A stretch of 64,000 bases of DNA from Sarcophilus harrisii (Eukaryota; Chordata; Mammalia; Dasyuromorphia; Dasyuridae): assembly GCF_902635505.1 (NCBI RefSeq), contig NC_045427.1, forward strand, positions 593,235,665 to 593,299,664. Reading direction: 5' to 3'. The notes beneath the pieces were generated by a model. That model saw nothing but the letters and a program-made list of their open reading frames with translations. It was not told the DNA's origin and searched no databases. Both the position numbers and the translations under genes were made by a program. Below are positions 13,501-26,200 of the stretch, one piece after another; position 1 is the first letter of the stretch; every line of letters begins with the position of its first letter.

Positions 13501-16500
13501 CCAGCAGGATGATTTCAGAGAGGCCTGGAGAGACTTACACGAACTGATGCTGAGGAAAATGAGAACCAGGAGATCATTACACACGGCAACAAGACTATAT
13601 GATGATCAATTCTGATGGACGTGGCTCTCTTCAACAATGAGATGATTCAAACCAGTTCCAATTGCTCAGTGACGAAGAAAGCCATCTACACCCAGAGAGA
13701 GGTCTGAGTGTGGGCCACAACATAGCATTTTCATGCTTTCTGGTGATGTTTGCTTGGATTTTGTTTTCCTTCTCAGGCTTTTTTTTTTCTTTCAAGATCC
13801 GATTTTCCTTGTGAAGCAAAATAACTGTATAAATATGTATACATATATTGGATTTAAAATATATTTTAATATATTTAACATGTATTTGACTACCTGCCAT
13901 CTAGGGGAGGGAGTGGGGGGAAGAAGGGAAAAATTTGGAACAGAAAGTTTTGCAAAGGTCAGTGTTGAAAAATTACCCATCCATATGTTTTGTAAATGAA
14001 AAACGTTAATAAATGATACTGCAAGGTAACATATTTTTTCCCAAATCAAATAAAAATAAATGAATAAAGACAACTAAGTGTCTAGCTCAAGAAGTTAAAA
14101 TGTTTTACAATGTTTGAAGAGATCTGTCCTAAGAGATAAGGCTATTTTATGTAGCATACACTAAATACTAAACAAGTCTGGATAAGTTAAATATTTACTA
14201 GATGAGCACTGACAAGGTGCTAACAGAATAAAAATGAGTCTCTATGTCTATTCCAGTTTTCTCTTTTCTTTAAAAAAAATATTAAATACTGAACCTAAAT
14301 CCCCTCAAAAAGAGTATTTTCACACATGTAGCAGAACATAAAAAGAAGACTGTATATAAACATGTGAATCTTCAGGTCATTTTTCTTGCAATTTTAGAAA
14401 GTATATAACAAATTTCACTTTATTTTTGAAATCTCTTGTTTGGGACTCCTTTTATCCTTAGGTTCACTTCTGTGCTTTTTTTTTTTTTTTTTGGAGGCAA
14501 TTGGGGTTAAGTAACTTGCCCAGGGTCACATAGCTACGAAGTATTAAGTGTGTGAGGCCATATTTGAACTCGGGTCCTTCTGACTTCAGGGCCAGCATTT
14601 TATCCACTACACCATCTAGCTGCCCCCAAGGTCTATACATTTTAAGTAATGTTTCAAAAGCCTTTAGGGAAGGGGGGAGGGAGGAGTTATCACTACTGCT
14701 AATCTTTCACCACATTCCCAACTGCTCCTCCAATTGAGAACAGAAATCCCTTGTAATAAGCATTGACAAGCAAAATGAATCATCACAGAGACCATGTCTA
14801 AAAATGTATGTTTATTTTTGTACCCTGATTTCATCATCTTTCTGTTAAGAATAAATGAAAAAAAAAAAAAAAACATTTGTCAAGCATTTACTAAAGGACA
14901 AAGCACTGAGCTAAGTGTTGGGGACAGGAATAGAAAAGTACGATAGTCCCAGCTCTCACAGAGCTCACACTCTAACGGGGAAGATAACACATATGAAAGG
15001 TCTCAGCTGCAAGTAAGATGGAGAGTCTCCATGGTCATTACAATATAAGAGCAAACAAGGCTTTTTGACTTCAAGTCTGATGCTCCATCAACTGTGCCGC
15101 CTTACTGCCTCAGATACTTCAAAAGAAACATTTTTAAAAATAAAAAGAATAAAAAACTGCACAGCAGAGTACAAAAAAAAAACCTACAAGGAAACCAAGA
15201 AAAGTCGGACAGATCTGAACATGATGTCTAGTATTTATTATTTAGGTTTGCTTGAAATGAAGATTTATCTTTTGAATCTTGTGTTCTGCTGTGTACATGG
15301 CTATATTTTTTCCTATTTTCCACTTGATTAAAATAAATAAAAAGATTTAAAAATTAAAAAAAAAAAAAACAATATAAGAGCAAAGCAGTTTTTAATGCCT
15401 CTTTTTTTCTGTCATTCTCACTGATAAAATGACATGTTTTCAAGACTGAGCCATTTGACAGGGCCAAGACAAGGAGCATGACTGTAACTTCTGCAGGAGT
15501 GGTTGCTGGGCTCCATCTTTAGAGGCTGATTCCCAGAATGGTAGTTGTGAATGGTGCGTGAGACCTAGCACATTGCTACTCCCCAGGCTCTTGGTCTGTC
15601 CATCAGGATCTGAGGGGAGATGGTGGTCCGGAGGGTACTTTGTAGTTTGACTTGCCTGGCACCAGCTGCCCTCTGTACCTCCCTCAGGATTCCTTGCCTT
15701 GGTACTTGAGCAATGCTAGCCAACCTGTCTTGTGAATGGCACTTGATAGGAATAGCAGGACCCTTTTCCACAAAAGGTGTTTCTCTAGATGATTACCAGT
15801 GAGTGCTGACAGGGACAACATGCTTCATCCTCCATGTTCTGGTGCAGAAATTTCACTGACCAGAGTTCTTAAAGCTTCCAAAGTTGGTTTTTGTTTCTTT
15901 ACAACTTTTCTGTCTTTGTTGATGCCTTTTTGGTGCTGCTTACTTTACTCAGCATCAATTTACTTTCAATCCTTTTTCACATCAATCCTCTTTCATCAAT
16001 TCTCATGGCAAAATCATATTTCATCACATTCATATGCCACAAATTTATTCAGTCATTCCTCAATTGATGGGCATTCCCTTCAACTCTAGTTCTTTTCTTT
16101 CTTTTTTTTAATCCTACCTTCAGAATTAGGAGTTTTGCTTTGTTTGCGACTATTCTCTCTGGTATTAGATAAAACTTATACATTTTTATACAATCAAAAT
16201 CAATGCAGCTAAAACTAGAAAGGAAACAAATGGTTCAGTCATTTCATCATGACTGCTTCTTTATGACTCCATTTTTGAGTTTTCTTGGCAAAGATCCTGG
16301 AGTAGTCTGCTCCTTCCTTCTCCAGCTCATGACAGAAAAAATTGAGGCAAAAAGGGTTAAGTGACTTGACCAGGATAATGCAGCAGATATTGTCTGAAGC
16401 CAGATTTGAACTCACAAAGATGAGTTTTCCTGATTCCAGAGCTATATCCATGTTGCCACCTAACTGCCAAAGAAACAGGTAATGGGGATGGAAGACTTGG

Positions 16501-19500
16501 GGCAGATCTGTGCAGCAAGTTTCATTGATAAGAATCTCATGGGGAGGATTCTGGGAAGATGGCGGAGTAGATTGGTAAATTTAAAGCTTTCCCACCTTCC
16601 CCACAAATAGAAGAAATTTGTGCTTCAGGGTAAGCAAGGACTGGTAAAAAACCAAGAAGAATTGGGGCAGAACAGGGGTCCTTCTGATACAACTCAACAA
16701 GATCTGAAGAAAGACTTCAAGCTGGGGCTTAACCTGTTTGAAGTGCAACCTCCCCTAGCTCTACAGAAAACACCCAAGTGGAGATCCCTCAGCTAGGTTG
16801 TGGCTGGAGCCTCAGCAGGAACCACACAGACTTTCACTTCCTCAGAAGGTCCCAAATAAAGAACCAGCACCTGGTGAGCACAGAAGAAGCAGGGCAGGGG
16901 CACTGCTGGCTGCAGGTACTTGCAGGAAGGGGTAGCTCTTGGTTTGAGGTTCCTGGTTAGAGGTAAGAGCTGAGGTGAAGCCAGAGGCACCATCCCCCCA
17001 AACCATGATTAGACTATTAACATTAATACTCTTATAAAAAAAAAAAATGGACTGGCAAAGAAAAAAGAACCCTACCACTGGAACACATTATAGGAACAGG
17101 GAAGACTGGGATTCATCTTCAGAGGATGTTTTAGCTTAAAAAAAAAAAAAAAAAAAGCTTCTACTGCAAAAAAGTAAGGTGAAATGGCTCCCTGCCCAGA
17201 CAGAATTTACTGAAGAACTCAAAAGTCAAATGAGACATTAAGGAAAAACTTAATAAAAAAAAATTAAAACCATCCAAGAAAAACAAGATTATAAAAAAAA
17301 GTTAACTAATTAGAAAAGGAGGTATATACTACATATACACTAATACCATCTAACTGCCCCTCTGTCAATCTTTCTTTGTTTCATTTTGTTTTGTATTGCT
17401 TTTGTTTTCTTTTTGCTTATTCTGTTTCTTTAAATAAAATAAATTTGGGAAAAAACAAAAGAATCTCATTTCCTAGATCTACATGGAACTGATTCAAATA
17501 TATAAAAATAAAAGCCATTCTCCAATTGATAAATGCTCAACGGCTTCCAGCTAAGCTCTTTTCCTCTGGTTTTTCATGACTGAATCTCTTCCAACCTTTC
17601 CGATTCCTTTTTGGATTTCTTTGCTGTATCACCATCCATATCCTGCCACTTTAAGTATAACCCAAAATGTTTTATATTCTTTCCCCTCAGGGGAAAAAAA
17701 AGAAAGACTAGCAGAGTAAAGGTAAAAATAGTAATCATTTTATATGTGATGAAGAGGTAGTAGAGGGGGGAAGGAAGGCTCATAGTTCTGAAAATCTATT
17801 CACACCAGGAATGGGTTCAATAGGTAACAATGCATATATACAATGAATGGTATAGCACCTTCTAAAATCTATAATAGAATAAGGGGGAGAGATAGGTGGA
17901 CGCAAAATCAAAGGGTGAGGGAAGAAGAGGGAAGAAGGAGGGATCTCTGGATGGGGGGGAGATTAAGTAATAGTAAGCTATGGAGTAGAATTTAATGAAA
18001 GAGCCAGCAGAGATAGGAAAGATGTGTGTGTATGTAGAGTACAGAGTGAGTGTGTGTATGAATATAGACAGATATAGATATATCTACATATTATATATCT
18101 TTTCTTAACTGTAGCTTGCTTAGGGGTGATGGGACAATGAAAGGGAGATGTGTAGACACACATGGGTGTATGTATATATCTATATCTACATATCTATAAA
18201 TATAACCTTTCTTAACTATAGCCTTAACTGTAGGGGTAGAGAGGCATGAATGGGGGGGGGGGAGGGGGGAGGGGGAGGAAGGAAGAATAAAGTAAATAAG
18301 GTACACAGCAGAGAACAAAGAATAATTTACACTCACGAATATAATTTCTTCTACTAAAATATATACTTTTTAAAATTGGCATTTGTTGTTATAGATTTTG
18401 AATCCTCCCTGATGTTCTGCTGGGCACATGATAATGCTCTTTTTTGTTTTGTTTCATTTTGTTTTGTATTGCTTTTCTGTTTTCTTTTTGCTTATTCTGT
18501 TTCTTTATATAAAATAAATTTGGGAAAAAACAAAAGAATCTCATTTCCTAGATCTACATGGAACTGATTCAAGTATATAAAAATAAAAGCCATTCTCCAA
18601 TTGATAAATGCTCAACGGCTTCCAGCTAAGCTCTTTTCCTCTGGTTTTCATGACTGAATCTCCTCCAACCTTTCCGATTCCTCTTTGGATTTCTTTGCTG
18701 TATCACCATCCATATCCTGCCAGTTTAAGTATAACCCAACCCTCTGCTCTGAGCCTTTTTTCCTTCTTTCTTTTGGCGTCTTCATCAATTCCCATGGGTT
18801 TAATTATCTCTTCACAGATGCCTTCAAAAGCTATTTATCTTATATCCAATTACTAATTGCCTGCTAGCTATTTCAGACTTAAAATAATTCATTACATTAC
18901 ATGAACTCAAATCCACTTCTTTTCCTAACTTCCCGATTTCTGTGAAGACCACCATCATTCTTCCAATCTCCCATGTTTGCAAACTAGGAGACAACCTTAG
19001 TTACACTTTCCCCCACTCCTCAAATCCTAACAGGCACCAAGTCTTGTCAGTTCCACTTCCATGTACCTTGAACCTTTCCCTTTCTCTCTATTTAAAAAGC
19101 CACCACTCCATGCATACCTCAACACCTTGTCTGGACTTAAAACAAAAAGTTTCTTACTGGTCTCTCTGTCTTAAATCTCCCCCTCTCCAATCTATCTTCC
19201 ATGGCTGACAAAATGATATTCTTGAGATCACAGGTGTGACCACTCTGCGGTTCAAAACACTTCAATGACTCTATTAACCCTGAGCTCAAATACAAATTCC
19301 TTTGTCCACCATTTAAAGCTCTTCACACCTGGCTCCAAAGCGACCTTCTAGGTTCCTATGATCCTCTCTTTACAACTAGCCTTTTCCTTCCTTTGTGTCT
19401 TGCACAGGCTTTCTGCCCAGGACGAATTCCTTTCCCTGAGCTGTTGTTTATAATCCCTAGTTTCCTTCAAAGTTCAGGCCAGACACCATCTCCTCCCTGG

Positions 19501-20212
19501 TAGAATGCTTCTTTCAGTTACCTAATCCTGAAGAAAGCAATTATATGTGAACACCTCCATCCTTCTTCCTTTCATTTCTAGGTATATTTTTATATCTATT
19601 CCTTCTTCCTTATCGTCTATATTAATCAGAATTTCTCGAATGAGCCAATCAGAAATATCTCTACCTCTCTCAAAAGTTAATTCTCTAATATATAAATTTT
19701 CTTGAAATGGAAATTTATTATTTTATACAGAATTCTCATGTTCTGCTATCTACAGGGAAATGTACCCTCACACACACACTTTGTATTTAAATTGAAAAAA
19801 ATAAAGTTTACAAAAAAAAAAAAAATTTTTTTTTCTCTATGTAATCTTGACCCTGCTTTCTCTTGGCTCTTTTTCACTGTCAAACTCCATCAATTAGTGA
19901 CTCCACTTCATCTCTCCTTCCTGGTCCATTCCTTAAATACCTCTAATGCTTATGTCTGTACTCAGCTTTCTGTTTTTACTTTTCCTTATAGAGTTTATCC
20001 ATTCTTATAATTTCAATTATTACTTTAATGGAGATAACCCCATCTGTATCTCTCCCAAGTTCAAGTTCTCAATTTCAAACAACTTTCCTAGATGTTTCAA
20101 TTTAAAGGCTCTATCATTACCTCAATTACATTCTCATCCAAAGCATATCCAAGGCTTTTTTTTTTGCCACTCTAGGCAGTGACGTGTGTGTGTGTGTGTG
20201 TGTGTGTATACA

Positions 20213-20258
<46 letters not shown>

Positions 20259-23200
20259 TGCTTTGCTATAGCATATTAGTGTTTACAATGATGAAAAGTG
20301 TCATACCTTGGTTTTACATATTAAATTAGTCCAGTATCCTTTAACTAATATGTAGAACACATAATAGTACACCACTGAAGTACTATGCATACATCTAAGT
20401 ATGTGAGACTTTTCTTATTTTATGTTACCTAATATTCACAAACAAACTTTGCTCTGAATCCTCTTATCTTTCTTCCTTTGGATATCTGAGAACAAGTGCC
20501 TGGGATTTGGTGTTTTAGAAAAGAGGTTTTTAACCTAAGGTCCATGGACTTGTTTTTTTTTTTTTTTTTTGTTTTGTTTTGTTTTGTTTTAAACCGTACC
20601 TAATTATAAGAAATGAACTGAGCTTTCCTTAGAAAAGAGGTTTTTAACCTAAGGTCCATGGACTTGTTTTTTTTTTTTTTAAACCGTACCTAATTATAAG
20701 AAATGAACTGAGCTTTCCTTGTAATCCTATGTATTTATTTGATGCATTTAAAAACAATCATTCTGAGAAGTGGTCTGTAGATTTCCCCCAGATACTGACA
20801 AAGAGATGCAGGATCTTAAAAAATTTAAAGAAGCCCTTCCAACCTCATTATCTCAAACTCTGTCTTTCCATCATCTTTAAAGGACTTCACTGTATACTGT
20901 AATGCTGATAAAATGTTCTGCCCTTGCATGATTTGTTCTAAGTCTCTTTCAAAAATTATTGGGTCATAGAATTCAATACTCCTTTCATTCTTGGTAACTT
21001 CTTGTTTCTAGAACATTGGTAGACTTCTTTATAAGGAAAGCCTCATTTAGGTCAAACAGCATCCATAGTTCACAAACTTCTAAATCGTCAATTAGCCCAG
21101 ACACCCAGTTCCCTAATACTAGCATCACTTCAAGAATATGAGCAGATGCCAGAATTGTCTGTAGGTTGCAGGCTGTCTTTTACCTTGTCTCGAGGAAGCA
21201 AGAGGGAGAGTCCAGTCCACAAGCTGGCACAGTAGAGGACAAGGGCAGAGCCCAAGTGAGCGGCCAGACGATACTGGCTCACCCGAGGGATGTCATAAGA
21301 ATCTGGCTTTTCTTCTAATCCACTCTTCACCATATACCACCCCAACAGTCCCTAATAACAAATGGAGAGAGAATAAGATATAACATGATTCGAATTAACT
21401 ACATAGCTATATACTTCCCCACCCTCCATCCACCCCCAAATCAAGCAAGGGCATTGATGTGGTGATATATGGGGTAAGGAGTAACACAACTTGCAGGTCT
21501 CTTCCATAAGGGAGAACCCAGCAGAATGAGGCAAGGGTTTAAGAGAGAAAGAAAAAGTAAGAAAAGATAGAATTGGGCAGAATAGGAAAACTGGATGATC
21601 TCAGATTTTGCATAGTTTGGACAATCTCAGAAAAGTCCCTCTGATTGGATTAAGGTATGCATGGTAAAACGTAGAAGGCCCTTTTGTTCTAATGAGGTCC
21701 CTGAGAAAGAGTCCGTGACAGAATTATTGGGGTTGGGGCAGCAAAGATCATATCATTCTCCCCTCAAAGAACTGGGATCCAAATTCAATTGGAGTTTTGG
21801 ATGAGGGTCTCATTTTCTATAATTACTTCAGGCTGATAAGGGGTATAGAGCCGGCCCTGGCTAAAAGTCTTATCATAGGAGAATGGAGATGGATGTGAAT
21901 TACTCCAGAGCAGTATACAGGGTGAGACATACTTTCCAGAGGATGAGGTATGAGTCAATAAAAGGGAAATAATTTAGCTTTATTATGCAATTGTGAGAAA
22001 TGGATGAGGATTTAGTTTCCACAGTTATGAAAATCAAATTGGAGAAATGAAACAATTAAACTGAAACCCACAAAAGACTGTAATCAGGGATGGAGGTTTT
22101 AGATTTGAACAGGAGCCCTCAGGACCTATCTCTTCAGGTTATCTTCCTCCCTTAAAAATGTAAGCTCTTTCAGGGCAGTGAGGTTCATATTCTATAATTT
22201 CTGAACACACAATTAACAGAGAGGACTTGCAGGATAGGAAATAAAACACTGCCTTTGGTGTTTCAAAAGTGTATCTACTAACCTAGGCATCCATTCTTGC
22301 AATGTAAAATAAATCTTTCCTGCATTCATCAGTTAGTGGAGTTCTTGCTAAGATATTTTCTTTCTTACATAAAGTTCCTGAGGTTTCAGAAATTATCTCA
22401 TCCCCAAAATAGAGAAATCCTATTCCCCAACATCTATCCACTTTTTTGGTGGCATAACTTTTGAGATGTTTCTCCTCTCATATTTTGAAAATCTAACAGC
22501 TCCAGATTTACTTTAGGTCCTATTTCAATAAGGAATTTTGTTTCTACTTTTATTCCTTTCTTTCTGGCATAAAAACCATATTATTAAAGGCAATTACCAG
22601 CTCAAATGATTTTAATGGACAATGTTCTAGTTGTGAGCTGGCTCCCTAGCTAAAAAGGGGCAGGGCTGTAATATAACCATCCCACCATTGTACATCTTCC
22701 ACCCTGCTACCTATGCAAAAGATCTCAGGATATAGATTTCAAACAGAAAAGACTTTTAAGAGACCCATCTAACCCAATCCTCTCATTTTGTAGATGAAGA
22801 AACTAAGAAGCAAAGTGGCTAAGTGATTTGTTTATGTTCATACAGGGATATGAATAAGTTTCGACTTCAAAAGGTCCTTTTTGTAATTTCTTTCCCCCTT
22901 GAAGATAGCTCTTCAGTTCATTACATACACAAAATTATTTTTATATATACAAAAATATATATTCCTAAGAAGCTTTCTGGCATCTTTCCTGGCCTCTCCC
23001 TCTATCTTTAACATTCTCATTTCTTATTTTGAAAAGTCATTTCCCCTCTGTCTTTTCCAACTACTCTTCATCTCCTGTCTTTCAGCTGGTTAGTCCTGAT
23101 GCTCATACCTCCTTTTAGACTTCACTGCTCTGGGCTCATGTTTCAGCAGCTCCAGATGTGCCACACTTCTTTTTAAATGTCCTGACCCAGTTTCCCTAAT

Positions 23201-26200
23201 TGTCCTATTCAGTTACTCTGCCTGAGGTTATAACCATTCCCTCTTAATGTTTGATAAGATAAAAGTCTTTATCCATTTTAGACTTCATTAGAATATCAAG
23301 AGCCTCTTGTCATTGTTCTTGTAACCTCATAAAAGAATCTTGTTATCTGATATTCACTGCTGGATTCTTGGAGTCTCCTTCAGCCCTGGGACCAGACATG
23401 GATCCATTGGTCCCAGTAAATCTCTCCCATTTAATAAATTATTAAATTGTTCTCTAATCAGTATTCTGCCTCAGTTTTTCCAGCATTACACTGAGACACC
23501 AGACACATGTTTTTATCATCTATCATCTTTTTAAGCTCTCACATTTACACTTAAAATGTACATTTAACTGTGGGGAGTCTTCTAAAGCTCTTTTCAGTCA
23601 GGAACTTACATAAACCATCTCAATTACTATTTCTCTTCATTTCTCACCTGTCCACAAGCCTCAGGATTTGGCCTTCATTGCCCCCAAAATCTCATCGTTC
23701 TTTAGTCCTGGAATATACACTTCTCAGATACCCTTTCCTCTGATTGGGATCCATTTAAGAAGGGAAGCCAGGCCAGCCAACAATTTATTTCCCAATCAGT
23801 CCTACTCCTTTGGACTTGGTCGTTTCCCATCCCCCTCCTCTTCCCTTATACCTTCCCCTCTGTTCCCCAGTTTCCTTTTGTATTGTCTTCCACCAATAGT
23901 CGTAAACTTCTTGAGTGAAGGACCTGTTTTTCTTTTTGTATTCTCAGTGCCTGACATTGTGATTGGCACACGTAGATGTTTAATAAATATTTACTGATGG
24001 AAAGAATGAATAATCTATGTTTATTGCTCAGCTAAATCTCTAACTTTGATCCCTCACCTGTTTTCTAGTTCCTACTTCACCTGGATATCTTTTTAAGGTA
24101 ACCTCTATCTCCTTTCCCCCTTTACCAAACTCTCTTAACTAATGCCACCCTAGCACAACTTTAAAATATTCTAAGGTGCAGTTATAGGATCACACATGTA
24201 GAGCTGGAAGGAACCTAACTTCAACCTCTAGCTATAAGAGGAAATCCTATAGCACAAAGAATGAGTCACAAAACTTGGAAATAGCTTTCTGATTTAGTCA
24301 AAATATAGGTCAATTTGTAAGCTCAAGTTGATATTTCTGAGAATTTTTGAATGGTGTGTAACTCACCTGGAAACAGACTAAACCACAGAGGGCAAGAACA
24401 CGACCTTTCATGCCATGGGTGAGCCAGCCCTTTCTCCAAAAGTAGACAGTGGGAAGGACATATGCTAGGCCCACAATCCGACCCCACATTCTGTGTGAGT
24501 ATTCCATGTACCAGATAAACTTGAATTCTGCTAATGTCATGTTATGGTTCAAGCTAGGTGAGAGGGAAATCAATAAAAGAGAATAAGAGAATAATTTCTT
24601 AGTTAAGTTTAACATGACAAAATAAAAATACAATTACATAGCCTTATAAAATAGGAATACCTTGGTTTTTTTTTCTGAAGCCAAAAGTTACTGCCCCTTG
24701 ATTAAGAAATTAAACATCAGAGTATATTTTATTTGTCAACAGGTTAACTCTACTTGGTTCTGTGTAAGGCGCACACGCATATTGTGTGTATGTGTGTGTG
24801 TACAAAATCAAGCTGCACTAAGAAGTTTAAACCTTCAGAATTCAGGAAGCCAAGTAAAATTAACGATCTAGTATCCCATTTGTTAGTATCTTTAATACAA
24901 ACAGCATTTTACACATATTTAGGAAAATTCAGTATCTTCAGTGTTCTGCATTCCTCAAAGGAATATCTTAAACTCCTGAAAGACCCTCAAGTCTGTCAGT
25001 GATCAAAAGGCTACTTTGAATTTTTAAGTATAATCCAGGGAGCACACAAAGTCTATATTGACAGAATCACATATTTTTAAATATCTGATTATAGGTAATA
25101 AACCAGTATTTAAAAAATAAAAAAAGTAATGCAGATTAAGATGTTCCTCCCAAGCCACTGATCTAACTACCGCAATTAAAATGTTCCTATGGGATTTCTG
25201 TTTTTGTTTTCCCCTTTACTTTCACTCAACAAACTTAATTCTACTTAATAAACATTTGGTGTCCATTATTAGTTGCAAATTATTGTGCTTACATTTTAAA
25301 TTCTGGAAACTGCTGGTATTTTTGGAACTCTGCTTCCCATTCTTCTTGGCTTGTGGGTGGTTTCATTCCTTTTATCAAGTGCCAATCTACCATGGAGAGC
25401 CCAGACTCTGTCAACCTTAAGATGAAAACAGAAATAGATATTAGGTTACTGGCTTCATTACTTATAAAGGAATAAAAATCTAGATTTAACCTTGCTAAGG
25501 ATAACATTCTGCTTTCCCTTCTCACTGATTTTTTTTGGTAATTTTCCTTAAAGTCAAAGCATTATTAGGCATGAGTTTAACCCATCTCTTCTCCCATCTT
25601 TCTCTTCCTGCTAGTCTTTGACTGGCTCAGTCAACATTAAATCTGTTCCAATGAAATGTATCATTCAGTATAGTTAGAGATTTAGAATTCCAGATCTGAA
25701 AAGAGCCTGAGATCATACAGTCCAACCCCTTCATTTGACAGATGAGGATACTAAGGCCCAAGAAGTTTTCATAATTTGCCCATGTTAATGGCAGTGTCCC
25801 ATATCCTATTTTTGAATTTTGTACTCTTTTCACTCTGCATTATTGTGCTCTAGAAAAAGGTATCAGAATCATTTGTTGTAGACTCATTTCAGTTGCATCC
25901 AACTTTGGGATCCCATTTGGAATTTTCTTCGCAAAGATGCTGAAATGAGTTGACATTTCCTTCTCCAGCTAATTTCTCTGATGAAGAAACTGAGGCACAG
26001 GGTTGAATGACTTGCCCAGATTCACACAGTTAATGTCTGGGGCTGCATCCAGACTCATGTCTTCTAACAGTTTATCCACTGTACCACCAAACTGACCCCC
26101 ATCAAAATTATTGGTGCCTAATTTTACTGATTGGCAGAAGTTTTATTGAGTACTGCTCACCTAGTCACTCCACCAAGAATCACCGCTCCTGCTACTGTTC

